This document shows positions 56,544 through 64,000 of a stretch of DNA of 64,000 nt, piece by piece. The DNA lies in the NCBI RefSeq assembly GCF_010727945.1, contig NZ_AP022569.1:4154001-4218000 (forward strand). The letters are read 5' to 3'. How positions within the stretch are numbered: position 1 is the first letter of the stretch; each line of letters opens with the position of its first letter. The notes beneath the pieces are model-generated. The model had not been told where the DNA came from and ran no database searches. It saw only the letters and a list, made by a program, of their open reading frames with translations. The position numbers were made by a program, and so were the translations under genes. The DNA is from Mycobacterium cookii (GTDB lineage: Bacteria; Actinomycetota; Actinomycetes; Mycobacteriales; Mycobacteriaceae).

Positions 56544-56630
56544 GTGTTCACCTACACCTTGTTCGGCTGTCTGTCTGCGTGTTGTCACGCGGACTGCGCG
56601 TGTTGTTGCCGCGCAACCAGCCGCGCCTGA
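56544..56630 (+). CDS. Leaderless cysteine-rich small ORF (28 aa), candidate attenuator
   Basis: GTG to TGA, 29 codons. The product reads V-F-T-Y-T-L-F-G-C-L-S-A-C-C-H-A and goes on DCACCCRATSRA, with 7 Cys in 28 residues including a CC and a CCC. The GTG is seven bases after a TAAATT -10, with no ribosome site. Mycobacteria are reported to use leaderless poly-Cys sORFs as cysteine-responsive attenuators of cysteine-pathway operons. Here the downstream genes are a ROK regulator and mshA, the first committed gene of mycothiol, a Cys-containing thiol. Function is inferred. An overlapping in-frame N-terminal extension of the ROK gene (GTG 56542) is the alternative. Confidence 0.7.
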   Translation: MFTYTLFGCLSACCHADCACCCRATSRA

Positions 56631-56631
56631 T

Positions 56632-56648
56632 CGAGCGCCCAGCGCTCG
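56632..56648 (+). promoter_or_regulatory. Hairpin directly after the cysteine-rich sORF
   Basis: CGAGCGC-CCA-GCGCTCG, a perfect 7-bp stem starting two bases past the sORF TGA. A ribosome at the stop would cover it; one stalled at the Cys codons would not. This fits an attenuation or anti-ribosome-site switch, which is inferred. Confidence 0.5.
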
Positions 56649-56697
56649 CGACGGTGTGCGGCTCAGACCGCCATCGGAACTCGGACAAGGACACGCA

Positions 56698-57990
56698 ATG
56701 CGCTCAACCACTTTCACCACCCATAGCCACCTCGCTCCCAACCGCCGGCGATCGCCCGGACGACACCGGGTCGTGGCGCCATCACTGCAACTCTCCGACG
56801 CCGCCGCCTCGTCGGTATTCCGGGCGGTGCGGCTGCGCGGCCCGATCGGCCGCGACGTCATCGCTCAAGTCACCTCGCTGTCGATTGCGACGGTAAACCG
56901 CCAGGTCATCGCGCTGCTGGACGCCGGCATCCTGCGGGAACGTGCTGATCTGGCCGTCTCCGGTGCAATCGGGCGCCCCCGGGTGCCGGTCGAGGTCAAC
57001 CACGAACCGTTCCTGACGCTGGGCATCCACATCGGCGCGCGAACCACCAGCATCGTCGCGACCGACCTGCTCGGCCGCACCCTGGACGCGGTCGAGACCC
57101 CGACCCCGCGCAGCGCCCAAGGCCCCGCGCTGGCCGCTTTGGCCGACGGTGCCCAGCGGTATCTGCGGCGCTGGCACCGACGTCGTGCGCTGTGGGTCGG
57201 CGTCGCGATCGGTGGCTCGGTCGACGCGGCCAGCGGGCACGTCGAGCACGCCCGGCTGGGCTGGCGCGACGCGCCGGTCGGCCCGGTCATCGCCGAGGCG
57301 CTGGAACTGCCGGTGTCGGTGGCGTCACACGTCGACTCGATGGCCGCCGCCGAATTGCTGCTCGGCATGCGCCGGTTCGGGCCGAACTCGTCGACCAGCT
57401 TGTACGTCTACGCCCGCGAGACCGTCGGCTACGCGCTGATGATCGGCGGTCGGGTGCACAGCCCGGCCAGCGGACCGGGCACCATCACCAACCTGCCCGC
57501 ACAGTCCGAGCTGCTCGGCGGTACCGGGCTGCTGGAATCCACCGTGAGCGACGAGGCCGTGCTGACCGCGGCTCGTCGGCTGCGCATCCTGCCGGCCCGC
57601 ACCGGTGGGGCGGGTGTCGCCGTCACCGAGCTGCTGCGCGCAGCCCGCAGCGGCAATGAGCAGGCCAAGGACTTGCTGGCCGAGCGGGCCAGGGTCCTCG
57701 GTGAATCGGTCGCGCTGCTGCGTGACCTGCTCAACCCCGACGACCTGGTGGTCGGCGGGCAGGCGTTCACCGAATACCCCGAGGCGATGGAGCACGTCGA
57801 GGCCGCCTACAAGGCTCGCTCGGTGCTGCCGCCGCGCGACATCCGCATGACCGCGTTCGGCAACCGGGTCCAGGAAGCCGGGGCGGGCATCGTGTCGCTG
57901 GCCGGGTTGTACGCCGACCCGCTCGGTGCCATGCGCCGCGCTCAGCCGCCTGCGCCCGCGTTCGAGGTTGCCTCGGAGTCGTCCGCCTGA
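56698..57990 (+). CDS. ROK-family (NagC/XylR-type) transcriptional regulator (Rv0485-like)
   Basis: A 430-residue ROK regulator. The N-terminal winged helix (about residues 40-80) has GRDVIAQVTSLSIATVNRQV. A sugar-kinase-like domain begins LGIHIGARTTSIVATDLLG, but the Cys zinc motif and the kinase DxGxT of active ROK kinases are not evident (GIHIGART), so it is a regulator. Rv0485 affects mycobacterial surface-protein genes. AAGGA lies before the ATG at 56698. It sits between the cysteine-rich sORF and mshA and may act on the latter. Confidence 0.85.
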   Translation: MRSTTFTTHSHLAPNRRRSPGRHRVVAPSLQLSDAAASSVFRAVRLRGPIGRDVIAQVTSLSIATVNRQVIALLDAGILRERADLAVSGAIGRPRVPVEVNHEPFLTLGIHIGARTTSIVATDLLGRTLDAVETPTPRSAQGPALAALADGAQRYLRRWHRRRALWVGVAIGGSVDAASGHVEHARLGWRDAPVGPVIAEALELPVSVASHVDSMAAAELLLGMRRFGPNSSTSLYVYARETVGYALMIGGRVHSPASGPGTITNLPAQSELLGGTGLLESTVSDEAVLTAARRLRILPARTGGAGVAVTELLRAARSGNEQAKDLLAERARVLGESVALLRDLLNPDDLVVGGQAFTEYPEAMEHVEAAYKARSVLPPRDIRMTAFGNRVQEAGAGIVSLAGLYADPLGAMRRAQPPAPAFEVASESSA

Positions 57991-58035
57991 CCTGCGCCTT
58001 CTGGCGGCTTGCGGTGGCCCTGTAAAGATGATCGT

Positions 58036-59343
58036 GTGGGCCCCTCTGATCTGACCAATCCGCGTCGCGTCGCGGTGCTGGCCGTGCACACGTCGCCGCT
58101 GGCTCAGCCCGGTGTCGGTGACGCCGGCGGGATGAATGTCTACGTGCTGCAAAGCGCGCTGCATTTGGCCCGTCGCGGTGTCGAGGTGGAGATCTTCACC
58201 CGGGCCACCGCGTCCGCCGATCCGCCCGTCGCGCGGGTGGCGCCGGGTGTGCTGGTGCGCAACGTGGTGGCCGGGCCGTTCGAAGGGCTCGACAAGTACG
58301 ACCTGCCGACCCAGCTGTGCTCGTTCGCCGCTGGAGTCCTGCGGGCCGAGGCCGCCCACGAACCTGGCTACTACGACATCGTGCACTCGCACTACTGGCT
58401 GTCCGGTCAGGTCGGCTGGCTGGCCCGCGACCGTTGGTCGGTGCCGCTGGTGCACACCGCGCACACGCTGGCGGCGGTGAAGAACGCCGCCCTGGCCGAC
58501 GGTGACATACCCGAGCCGCCGCTGCGTACCGTGGGCGAACAGCAGGTGGTCGACGAAGCCGACCGGTTGATCGCCAACACCGATGACGAAGCGCGACAAC
58601 TGGTTTCGTTGCATAACGCCGACCCGGCCCGGATCGACATCGTCCACCCCGGCGTCGACTTGGACGTGTTCCGGCCCGGTGATCAGCGCGCCGCGCGGGC
58701 CAGGCTCGGCCTGCCGATCGACGGGGACGTGGTGGCCTTCGTCGGTCGGATTCAGCCGCTCAAGGGCCCCGAAGTCCTGCTGCGCGCGGCGGCCAAACTG
58801 CCGCGGGCGCACATCGTGGTCGTCGGCGGTCCCTCCGGCAGCGGGCTGGCCACGCCCGACGGCCTTGTTCGGCTCGCCCGCGATATGGGTATCTCTGACC
58901 GGGTGACCTTCTTACCCCCGCAGTCGCGGGACAACCTGGCCACCGTCTTCCAGGCCGCCGACCTGGTCGCGGTGCCGAGCTATTCGGAATCGTTCGGCCT
59001 GGTCGCCATCGAGGCGCAAGCGTGCGGGACGCCGGTTGCCGCCGCCGCCGTCGGCGGCCTGCCGGTGGCGGTGCGCGACGGGGTGACCGGCACCCTGGTG
59101 CCGGGTCATGACGTCGACCGGTGGGCGCAAGCTATCGACGAGTTGCTCGAGCGGGACGACGAGACCATGGGCCGCGCCGCCGTCGAGCACGCGTCGCGGT
59201 TCTCCTGGGATCACACCGTCGATGCGCTGCTGGCCAGCTACCGGCGGGCGATCGGCGACTTCACCGCCCGCCGTTCGGTCCGCGGTCTGCCCTCGACCCG
59301 CCGCGCTGCCCGGCGGTCGTCGCGCAGGAAGGCGTGGGCGTGA
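58036..59343 (+). CDS. mshA: D-inositol-3-phosphate glycosyltransferase MshA
   Basis: A 435-residue GT4/GT-B glycosyltransferase. It opens [20 protein letters not shown] and has [30 protein letters not shown] and the donor site [20 protein letters not shown] with its EX7E. It joins UDP-GlcNAc to inositol 3-phosphate, the first step of mycothiol synthesis. GTG 58036 begins the conserved region; M. tuberculosis MshA has a longer N-terminus (480 as recalled). The C-terminus is a basic tail. The stop overlaps the next GTG. Confidence 0.95.
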   Translation: MGPSDLTNPRRVAVLAVHTSPLAQPGVGDAGGMNVYVLQSALHLARRGVEVEIFTRATASADPPVARVAPGVLVRNVVAGPFEGLDKYDLPTQLCSFAAGVLRAEAAHEPGYYDIVHSHYWLSGQVGWLARDRWSVPLVHTAHTLAAVKNAALADGDIPEPPLRTVGEQQVVDEADRLIANTDDEARQLVSLHNADPARIDIVHPGVDLDVFRPGDQRAARARLGLPIDGDVVAFVGRIQPLKGPEVLLRAAAKLPRAHIVVVGGPSGSGLATPDGLVRLARDMGISDRVTFLPPQSRDNLATVFQAADLVAVPSYSESFGLVAIEAQACGTPVAAAAVGGLPVAVRDGVTGTLVPGHDVDRWAQAIDELLERDDETMGRAAVEHASRFSWDHTVDALLASYRRAIGDFTARRSVRGLPSTRRAARRSSRRKAWA

Positions 59344-59888
59344 GCCACCCGAACGGTGACCGGCCGATCCCACACGTCCAGCGGCTGATCGAAGACACTC
59401 TGGACGCCAACGAGCTGACCTACTCGCGGCACGAAGGCTCGCATGGCGGTCTGCCCGGCCTGATCGTCGAGCTGCCGGGCGAGCGCAAGCTCAAGACCAA
59501 CACCATCCTCAGCATCGGTGAGCATTCGGTGCGCATCGAGGCGTTCGTCTGCCGCAAGCCCGACGAAAACCACGAGGGCGTCTACCGTTTCCTGCTCAAG
59601 CGCAATCGCCGCCTCTACGGCGTCGCCTACACGCTGGACAACATCGGCGACATTTATCTCGTCGGCCGGATGGCGCTGGCGTCCGTGGATGCCGCAGAGA
59701 TCGACCGCGTGCTCGGACAGGTGCTCGAGGCGGTCGACACCGACTTCAACACGTTGCTGGAGTTGGGTTTTCGGTCGTCGATCCAGAAAGAGTGGGAGTG
59801 GCGGGTGTCCCGCGGGGAGTCGCTGAAGAACCTCGAGGCCTTCGCGCATCTGATCGAAGACGACGATGCAGAGCGCGAAGCGCGATGA
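59340..59888 (+). CDS. YbjN-domain protein (Rv0487-like) whose 3' end lies in a repeat
   Basis: A 182-residue YbjN-type (type III secretion chaperone-like fold) protein. It opens [20 protein letters not shown] and contains [17 protein letters not shown] and [20 protein letters not shown]. The function is unknown. The start is coupled to mshA by a GTGA overlap. The last ten residues, [10 protein letters not shown] and the stop, are encoded by the first copy of a 55-bp tandem repeat, so the gene end was shaped by the repeat. Confidence 0.85.
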   Translation: MSHPNGDRPIPHVQRLIEDTLDANELTYSRHEGSHGGLPGLIVELPGERKLKTNTILSIGEHSVRIEAFVCRKPDENHEGVYRFLLKRNRRLYGVAYTLDNIGDIYLVGRMALASVDAAEIDRVLGQVLEAVDTDFNTLLELGFRSSIQKEWEWRVSRGESLKNLEAFAHLIEDDDAEREAR

Positions 59889-60037
59889 GGAGGAGTCGAG
59901 CATAAGGCTCGAAGACGACGATGCAGAGCGCGAAGCGCGATGAGGAGGAGTCGAGCATAAGGCTCGAAGACGACGATGCAGAGCGCGAAGCGCGATGAGG
60001 AGAAGTCGAGCATAAGGCTCGAAGACGACGACGAAGG
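59856..60037. repeat. MIRU-like tandem array, about 3.3 copies of a 55-bp unit
   Basis: Copies at 59856-59910, 59911-59965 and 59966-60020 (one mismatch, GGAGAAG for GGAGGAG), then a 17-base partial. The unit starts GAAGACGACGATGCAGAGCG, continues CGAAGCGCGATGAGGAGGAG and ends TCGAGCATAAGGCTC. Similarity of the core to M. tuberculosis MIRU repeats is recalled. Copy 1 codes the end of the YbjN gene. The array abuts the stop of the convergent TetR gene. Confidence 0.9.
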
Positions 60038-60838
60038 TTAGACGGCGACGGCGCGCAAGAAGGCGTCGGCGAACACCGTGCAGGCCTGATCCAGGTCTGG
60101 CAGCTCGACTTCGGGGATACCGTCTGCGGCCGGCCGGGCCATGGTGTGGAAGGCCATCGGCGCGAGCATCTGCTGAATGAGCAACGGCAACGGCAGATCT
60201 CGAATACGACCGGCAGCAATCTCGCCCGCCAGCCACTGACCTACGCCGGCGAGCATGCGCGGCACGTAGTACTGCAGAATCGCTTGCGCCGTCGGCCCGG
60301 TCGGCCGGGCCAGCCCCTCGGCCAGCATCGCGGGTGCCACCCGTGGCTCGCGACTGAATGTCTTGGCCAGCAACCGGTAGATCCGGTGCACCGTGTCGCT
60401 CAGTTCGGCATCCGGTTCGGCGACCACCTCGTCGAGGTCGAGAATCGGGCCGTAGCGGTCAAACACCTTGCGCAGCAACTCGTCCCGGCCGCCGAACACT
60501 GCGTACAGGCTGTGTACTGAGCAATCCGTTTGCACGGCAACAGCTTCCAGTGTCACTGCAGCCAGGCCGCGGTCGCTGATCAGGGTGGCCGTCGCCTCCA
60601 CCGCACGTTCACGCACCGGCGGCCGGCCGCCGGGTTCGACCCCGGCGGCACGCACCGCGTCGTCCAGCGGCTGTCGGGAACCGTCGAGCCGCCGCAGGAG
60701 GGTGCTGCGCGACATCCCGGCCTCGCGGGCGATCGCGACCAGTGGCACGTCGGCCACGTCGCGACCGAGGGTCTCGGCGGCCCGCAGCGCCGCCGCGATC
60801 ACCTCGGGCGGCACGTCGTGGATCGCGGGCGTCGTCAT
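60038..60838 (-). CDS. TetR-family regulator with extra N-terminal helix-turn-helix-like segment
   Basis: A 266-residue regulator, longer than usual TetR proteins. The N-terminal 60 residues include PLVAIAREAGMSRSTLLRRL, which reads like an additional helix-turn-helix. The standard TetR domain follows (RERAVEATATLISDRG and VTLEAVAVQTDCSVHSLYAV, residues about 75-125), then a helical ligand domain. The ATG overlaps the monooxygenase stop (ATGA), so the two genes are coupled and the regulator probably controls the pair. Neither gene is in this place in M. tuberculosis as recalled. Confidence 0.8.
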   Translation of the reverse strand: MTTPAIHDVPPEVIAAALRAAETLGRDVADVPLVAIAREAGMSRSTLLRRLDGSRQPLDDAVRAAGVEPGGRPPVRERAVEATATLISDRGLAAVTLEAVAVQTDCSVHSLYAVFGGRDELLRKVFDRYGPILDLDEVVAEPDAELSDTVHRIYRLLAKTFSREPRVAPAMLAEGLARPTGPTAQAILQYYVPRMLAGVGQWLAGEIAAGRIRDLPLPLLIQQMLAPMAFHTMARPAADGIPEVELPDLDQACTVFADAFLRAVAV

Positions 60839-62079
60839 CGGTCCGTCGCCGCCGAAACCGGTTGCGGTGCACGACGGGCGAACTGCGGAGCGTGCTCGGG
60901 CCGGACGCCGACGCCCATCAGGTACGCCGGAATCGCCGCCAGTTGCGGGAAGCGAGCCAGGATGCGCAGCGCTCGGGTCGGTGCCGGCGTCGTGCCGGCG
61001 TTCATCGCGCGCAGCATCGCGGCGTGCAGGAATCGTTGACCCGTCTGGGTGACCGCCGTGGGGAATTCGCGGCGGCGCTGCACGGCGGCCAGGTCCTGCG
61101 CGGTGACGCGGTGTTCGCGAAGCGGGGCCGCGAGCAGCCTGGCCGCAGCCACGGCGTCCTGGACGGCCATGTTGATGCCGACGCCGCCGGCAGGGGACAT
61201 CGCGTGTGCGGCATCGCCGATGCACAGCAGGCCGTTGGTGTACCAGCGGCGCAGCCGGTTGAGCCGGATGTCGAGCAGCTTGACGTCGTCCATCGCGAGG
61301 CTGTTGACAGCCTCAGCCAGCTCGGGAATCGCGTTGACGATGTCCGCGCGCAGCGCCTCGATCCCACGGGCCCGCAGTCGAGCGTCGGCGCCTTTGCGCA
61401 GGAAGTAGGCGGTCTGCAGGTAGTTCTCGCGCGGAATGACCCCAAGGAACTGGCCGTCCTTGAATCGAGGCAGCAGCGTATCGCCGACCCCTTCCGCCTT
61501 GGGCAGCCGGAACCACCAGATGTCGGCGCTGACCGGGTACTCACGCGGAATAAGCCCACCTTCGCGGCGGCACAGCGACCAGCGCCCGTCGCAGGCGATG
61601 GTGAGGTCGGCGCGCAGTTGCCCGGGCCCGTCCGGGCTGTCGTAACGCACGCCGGCCACGCGGCCCCGCTCGTAGATCAGCCCGGTGACGTCGTGGCTCA
61701 TCCGCAGGGTGAACGACGGCTCGTTGCGGGCCGCCTCGGCGAGCAGGTCGAGCAGGTCCCACTGCGGGACCATCGCGATGTAGCGGTGCGGTAGCCGCAA
61801 CCGGGTGAAGTCGATCACCGGCGCCTTGCGGCCGTCGGGCAAGTCCAGGCCCCACCCGCTGAGTTTGGTGTGTGGCAGCGCATCGAACTGCTCGAAGAGG
61901 CCGAGCTCGTCGAGCAGCCGCAGCGTGGAGGGATGCACGGTGTCGCCCCGGAAGTCCCGAAGAAAATCCGCATGCTTCTCCAGCACGGTGACGTCCACGC
62001 CGCCTCGGGCCAGCAGCAGCCCCGCGATCATTCCGGCGGGACCGCCGCCGACGATCACGCAGGTCGTCTTCTCGCTCAT
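60835..62079 (-). CDS. FAD-dependent monooxygenase (PHBH/UbiH class)
   Basis: A 414-residue class A flavin monooxygenase. It has [20 protein letters not shown], the DG motif in TIACDGRWS, and the GD motif [18 protein letters not shown]. It probably hydroxylates an aromatic or related compound with NAD(P)H and oxygen. The DG motif lacks the full usual RS-x-x-R spacing (GRWSLCR). It is followed by the TetR gene in one leftward operon. It is divergent from gpm1, with 142 bases between starts. Confidence 0.85.
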   Translation of the reverse strand: MSEKTTCVIVGGGPAGMIAGLLLARGGVDVTVLEKHADFLRDFRGDTVHPSTLRLLDELGLFEQFDALPHTKLSGWGLDLPDGRKAPVIDFTRLRLPHRYIAMVPQWDLLDLLAEAARNEPSFTLRMSHDVTGLIYERGRVAGVRYDSPDGPGQLRADLTIACDGRWSLCRREGGLIPREYPVSADIWWFRLPKAEGVGDTLLPRFKDGQFLGVIPRENYLQTAYFLRKGADARLRARGIEALRADIVNAIPELAEAVNSLAMDDVKLLDIRLNRLRRWYTNGLLCIGDAAHAMSPAGGVGINMAVQDAVAAARLLAAPLREHRVTAQDLAAVQRRREFPTAVTQTGQRFLHAAMLRAMNAGTTPAPTRALRILARFPQLAAIPAYLMGVGVRPEHAPQFARRAPQPVSAATDR

Positions 62080-62221
62080 CGGATCCTCCTCACAACGCTG
62101 TGATACTCGATTACGGCATAACTTTATATCAGTTCCAAACGATGATCGACGGCGTGTGACTCACCTCACCGAGCGCCGATCCCCCGGGAGCCCATCGGAG
62201 GGGGGTGAGAGACTTTCTCCC

Positions 62222-62971
62222 ATGGGTGACACGGCCACGCTGGTGCTGCTCCGCCACGGCGAGAGCGAATGGAACGCAAGCAATCAGTTCACCGGCTGGG
62301 TCGACGTCGACCTGACGGAAAAGGGCCGCCGCGAGGCGGTCCGCGGCGGCGAGTTGCTGTCCGAGCACGGCCTGCTGCCCGACGTCTTGTACACCTCGCT
62401 GCTGCGACGGGCGATCACCACCGCACACCTGGCACTCGACACCGCCGACCGGCTGTGGATCCCGGTGCGGCGCAGCTGGCGGCTCAACGAGCGGCATTAC
62501 GGCGCGTTGCAGGGGCTGGACAAGTCCCAGACCAAAGCGCGTTACGGCGACGAGCAGTTCATGACCTGGCGGCGCAGCTACGACACCCCGCCGCCGCCGA
62601 TCGAAAAAGGCAGCCAGTACAGCCAGGACGCCGACCCCCGCTACGTCGACGTCGGCGGCGGGCCGCTAACCGAATGCCTGGCCGACGTGGTGGCCCGTTT
62701 CCTGCCGTACTTCACCGACGTCATCATCCCTGACCTGCGGGTTGGCAAGACGGTACTGATCGCCGCGCACGGCAACTCGCTGCGCGCCCTGGTGAAATAC
62801 CTCGACGACATGTCCGAGGACGACGTCGTCGGGCTGAACATCCCGACCGGCATTCCGCTGCGCTACGACCTGGACGCCGATATGCGGCCGCTGGTTCGCG
62901 GTGGCAGCTACCTCGATCCAGAAGCCGCGGCGGCCGGTGCGGCGGCAGTGGCCAGCCAAGGCGCGAAATAA
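62222..62971 (+). CDS. gpm1: 2,3-bisphosphoglycerate-dependent phosphoglycerate mutase Gpm1
   Basis: A 249-residue mutase, the recalled length of Rv0489. The phosphohistidine motif is [12 protein letters not shown], then [25 protein letters not shown] and the second His in [15 protein letters not shown]. It interconverts 3- and 2-phosphoglycerate in glycolysis and gluconeogenesis. The ATG at 62222 opens the conserved region. It is followed by senX3 on the same strand after 130 bases. Confidence 0.96.
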   Translation: MGDTATLVLLRHGESEWNASNQFTGWVDVDLTEKGRREAVRGGELLSEHGLLPDVLYTSLLRRAITTAHLALDTADRLWIPVRRSWRLNERHYGALQGLDKSQTKARYGDEQFMTWRRSYDTPPPPIEKGSQYSQDADPRYVDVGGGPLTECLADVVARFLPYFTDVIIPDLRVGKTVLIAAHGNSLRALVKYLDDMSEDDVVGLNIPTGIPLRYDLDADMRPLVRGGSYLDPEAAAAGAAAVASQGAK

Positions 62972-63002
62972 CCGCCCGATCGCAGCAACCCGGCAAACGT
63001 CG

Positions 63003-63095
63003 GGTGAACGGCGCCCGAACACCTGTCTCGTGGCATGTGACATGCCCGATTTTGGCCTTGCGCTGCTGGGTTGGCGTTCACCTGATTTGTAAGCT
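63003..63095 (+). promoter_or_regulatory. senX3 upstream region: RegX3/Pho-box-like heptamers and -10
   Basis: GGTGAAC (63003-63009) is the reverse complement of GTTCACC (63076-63082), the heptamer of PhoB/RegX3-type boxes. TAAGCT (63090-63095) fits a -10 and ends seven bases before the senX3 GTG, suggesting a leaderless start. Autoregulation of senX3-regX3 is known in mycobacteria; these sites are inferred. Confidence 0.4.
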
Positions 63096-63101
63096 TTTCA
63101 C

Positions 63102-64000
63102 GTGACCGTGTTCTCGGCCCTGTCACTGGCCGGGGTTTTGTTCCTCGCGGCATTGGCTGTCGGAGTTACCGTCGGCGCCCGCCTGGCGCCGAGGGCGCTG
63201 GAGCGACGGCAACGGGCGGTCGTCGAAGCGGCCGGCATCACCGTCGCGCAGATGCTGGATCGCATCGTCGCGCTGATGCCGCTGGGCGCCGCCGTCGTGG
63301 ACCGCCACCGCGACGTGGTCTATCACAACGGCCGGGCCAAGGAGCTGGGCCTGGTGCGCGAGCGACAGCTGGACGACGAGGCGTGGCAGGCCGCGCGTAA
63401 GACCCTCACCGACGGCTCGGACGTCGAGTTCGACCTGATGCCGGGCAAGCGGCTGGTCCCGGGGCGCGCGGGCCTCTCGGTGCACGGACAGGCGCGGCTG
63501 CTCAGCGAGGAAGACCGCAGGTTCGCCGTGGTCTTCGTCTACGACCATTCCGAATATGCCCGGATGGAGGCGACCCGCCGCGACTTCGTGGCCAACGTCA
63601 GCCACGAGCTCAAGACTCCGGTCGGTGCGATGTCGGTGCTCGCCGAGGCGCTGCTGTCCTCGGCCGACGACCCCGAGACCGTGCGGCGGTTCGGCGAGAA
63701 GGTGCTCGTCGAGGCCACCCGGCTGGGCAACATGGTCAGCGAGCTGATCGAGTTGTCCCGGTTGCAGGGTGCCGAGCGATTGCCGGACATGGGTGCCGTC
63801 GATGTCGATTCCGTTGTCGCCGAAGCAATTTCACGTCACAAGGTGCCTGCCGACAACTCCGACATCACGGTGCGAACCGACGAGCCCAGCGGTCTGCGGA
63901 TGATGGGCGAGCAGGCCCTGCTGGTCACCGCCGTGGCCAACCTGGTGTCCAACGCGATCGCGTACTCGCCACGCGGCTCGCTGGTGTCGATCAGCCGTCG
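63102..64000 (+). CDS. senX3: Sensor histidine kinase SenX3 (3' end missing)
   Basis: The first 299 codons of SenX3 run off the window edge. One N-terminal membrane helix ([15 protein letters not shown]) is followed by a PAS domain (about residues 48-150, [20 protein letters not shown]) and the phosphoacceptor H-box in [20 protein letters not shown]. The start of the ATPase domain follows ([19 protein letters not shown]). It senses phosphate limitation and phosphorylates RegX3. Its partner regX3 would lie just beyond the window. GTG 63102 gives the family N-terminus. Confidence 0.96.
   Translation, partial: MTVFSALSLAGVLFLAALAVGVTVGARLAPRALERRQRAVVEAAGITVAQMLDRIVALMPLGAAVVDRHRDVVYHNGRAKELGLVRERQLDDEAWQAARKTLTDGSDVEFDLMPGKRLVPGRAGLSVHGQARLLSEEDRRFAVVFVYDHSEYARMEATRRDFVANVSHELKTPVGAMSVLAEALLSSADDPETVRRFGEKVLVEATRLGNMVSELIELSRLQGAERLPDMGAVDVDSVVAEAISRHKVPADNSDITVRTDEPSGLRMMGEQALLVTAVANLVSNAIAYSPRGSLVSISR

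Noticed and set aside
50143..60037. Tandem repeats at 50143-50345 and 59856-60037 as CRISPR arrays
   Set aside because: Units follow each other directly with no unique spacers, and no cas gene is present.

Overview
The window is a chromosomal segment of a mycobacterium outside the M. tuberculosis complex. The evidence is high G+C content, many GTG and TTG starts, and a gene order that follows M. tuberculosis H37Rv from about Rv0439c to Rv0490: groEL2, the sigK-rskA locus, echA2, an S9 peptidase, lpd, ramB, icl1, fadB2, madR, hbhA, deoC, murB, lprQ, mshA, gpm1 and senX3. Rv numbers are recalled synteny and family matches, not database results. The species cannot be told from the sequence alone. 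I saw no rRNA, tRNA, CRISPR array, transposase or phage gene.

Layout. 1-3.8 kb: a truncated helicase, a VOC protein, an M24 peptidase-like protein, and an SDR divergent from a TetR gene. 3.8-6.1 kb: groEL2 behind two CIRCE operators, then a hemophore-family secreted protein. 6.1-17.4 kb: an EthA-like monooxygenase divergent from a TetR gene, an amidohydrolase, a DinB protein, an SMP-30 protein, an MMPL transporter, an aldehyde dehydrogenase, a membrane protein and a flavoprotein; most of these are extra relative to M. tuberculosis. 17.4-24.0 kb: a compact SigK regulon. The unit ufaA1-DUF1295-sigK-rskA reads left, and mpt83-like, dipZ and mpt70-like genes read right from a shared intergenic region. 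Four promoter-like motifs have a constant 15-base spacer. 24.0-36.3 kb: echA2, a 38-aa protein, an LpqN-type lipoprotein, an S9 peptidase, an aldehyde dehydrogenase plus DUF779 pair, lpd and ramB. 36.3-41.2 kb: a thioesterase, icl1 with a palindrome-rich leader, fadB2, and a KasA/KasB-like ketosynthase that lacks its nucleophile. 41.2-50.1 kb: a UbiA enzyme, madR, DUF445, an XRE regulator with hbhA, deoC, two tandem DUF2993 genes and a nitrilase. 50.1-52.3 kb: a 54-55-bp tandem repeat array and a three-repeat exported protein of unknown function. 52.3-64.0 kb: murB, the L,D-transpeptidase lprQ, an SDR, a ROK regulator, mshA, a YbjN protein overlapping a MIRU-like array, a TetR-monooxygenase pair, gpm1 and the start of senX3.

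How the genes work together. The segment joins stress control (HrcA/CIRCE-groEL2, SigK-RskA), two-carbon and fatty-acid metabolism (ramB, icl1, fadB2, echA2, lpd), envelope and adhesion functions (hbhA, murB, lprQ, DUF2993, mpt70/83) and thiol metabolism (mshA). The most notable signals are a leaderless, cysteine-rich 28-codon ORF followed by a hairpin ahead of the ROK-mshA unit; a 7-codon leaderless upstream ORF before mpt83; the ketosynthase with Cys to Gly and His to Asp changes; the single-site SigK regulon with leaderless starts; and a family of MIRU-like intergenic elements at four places.
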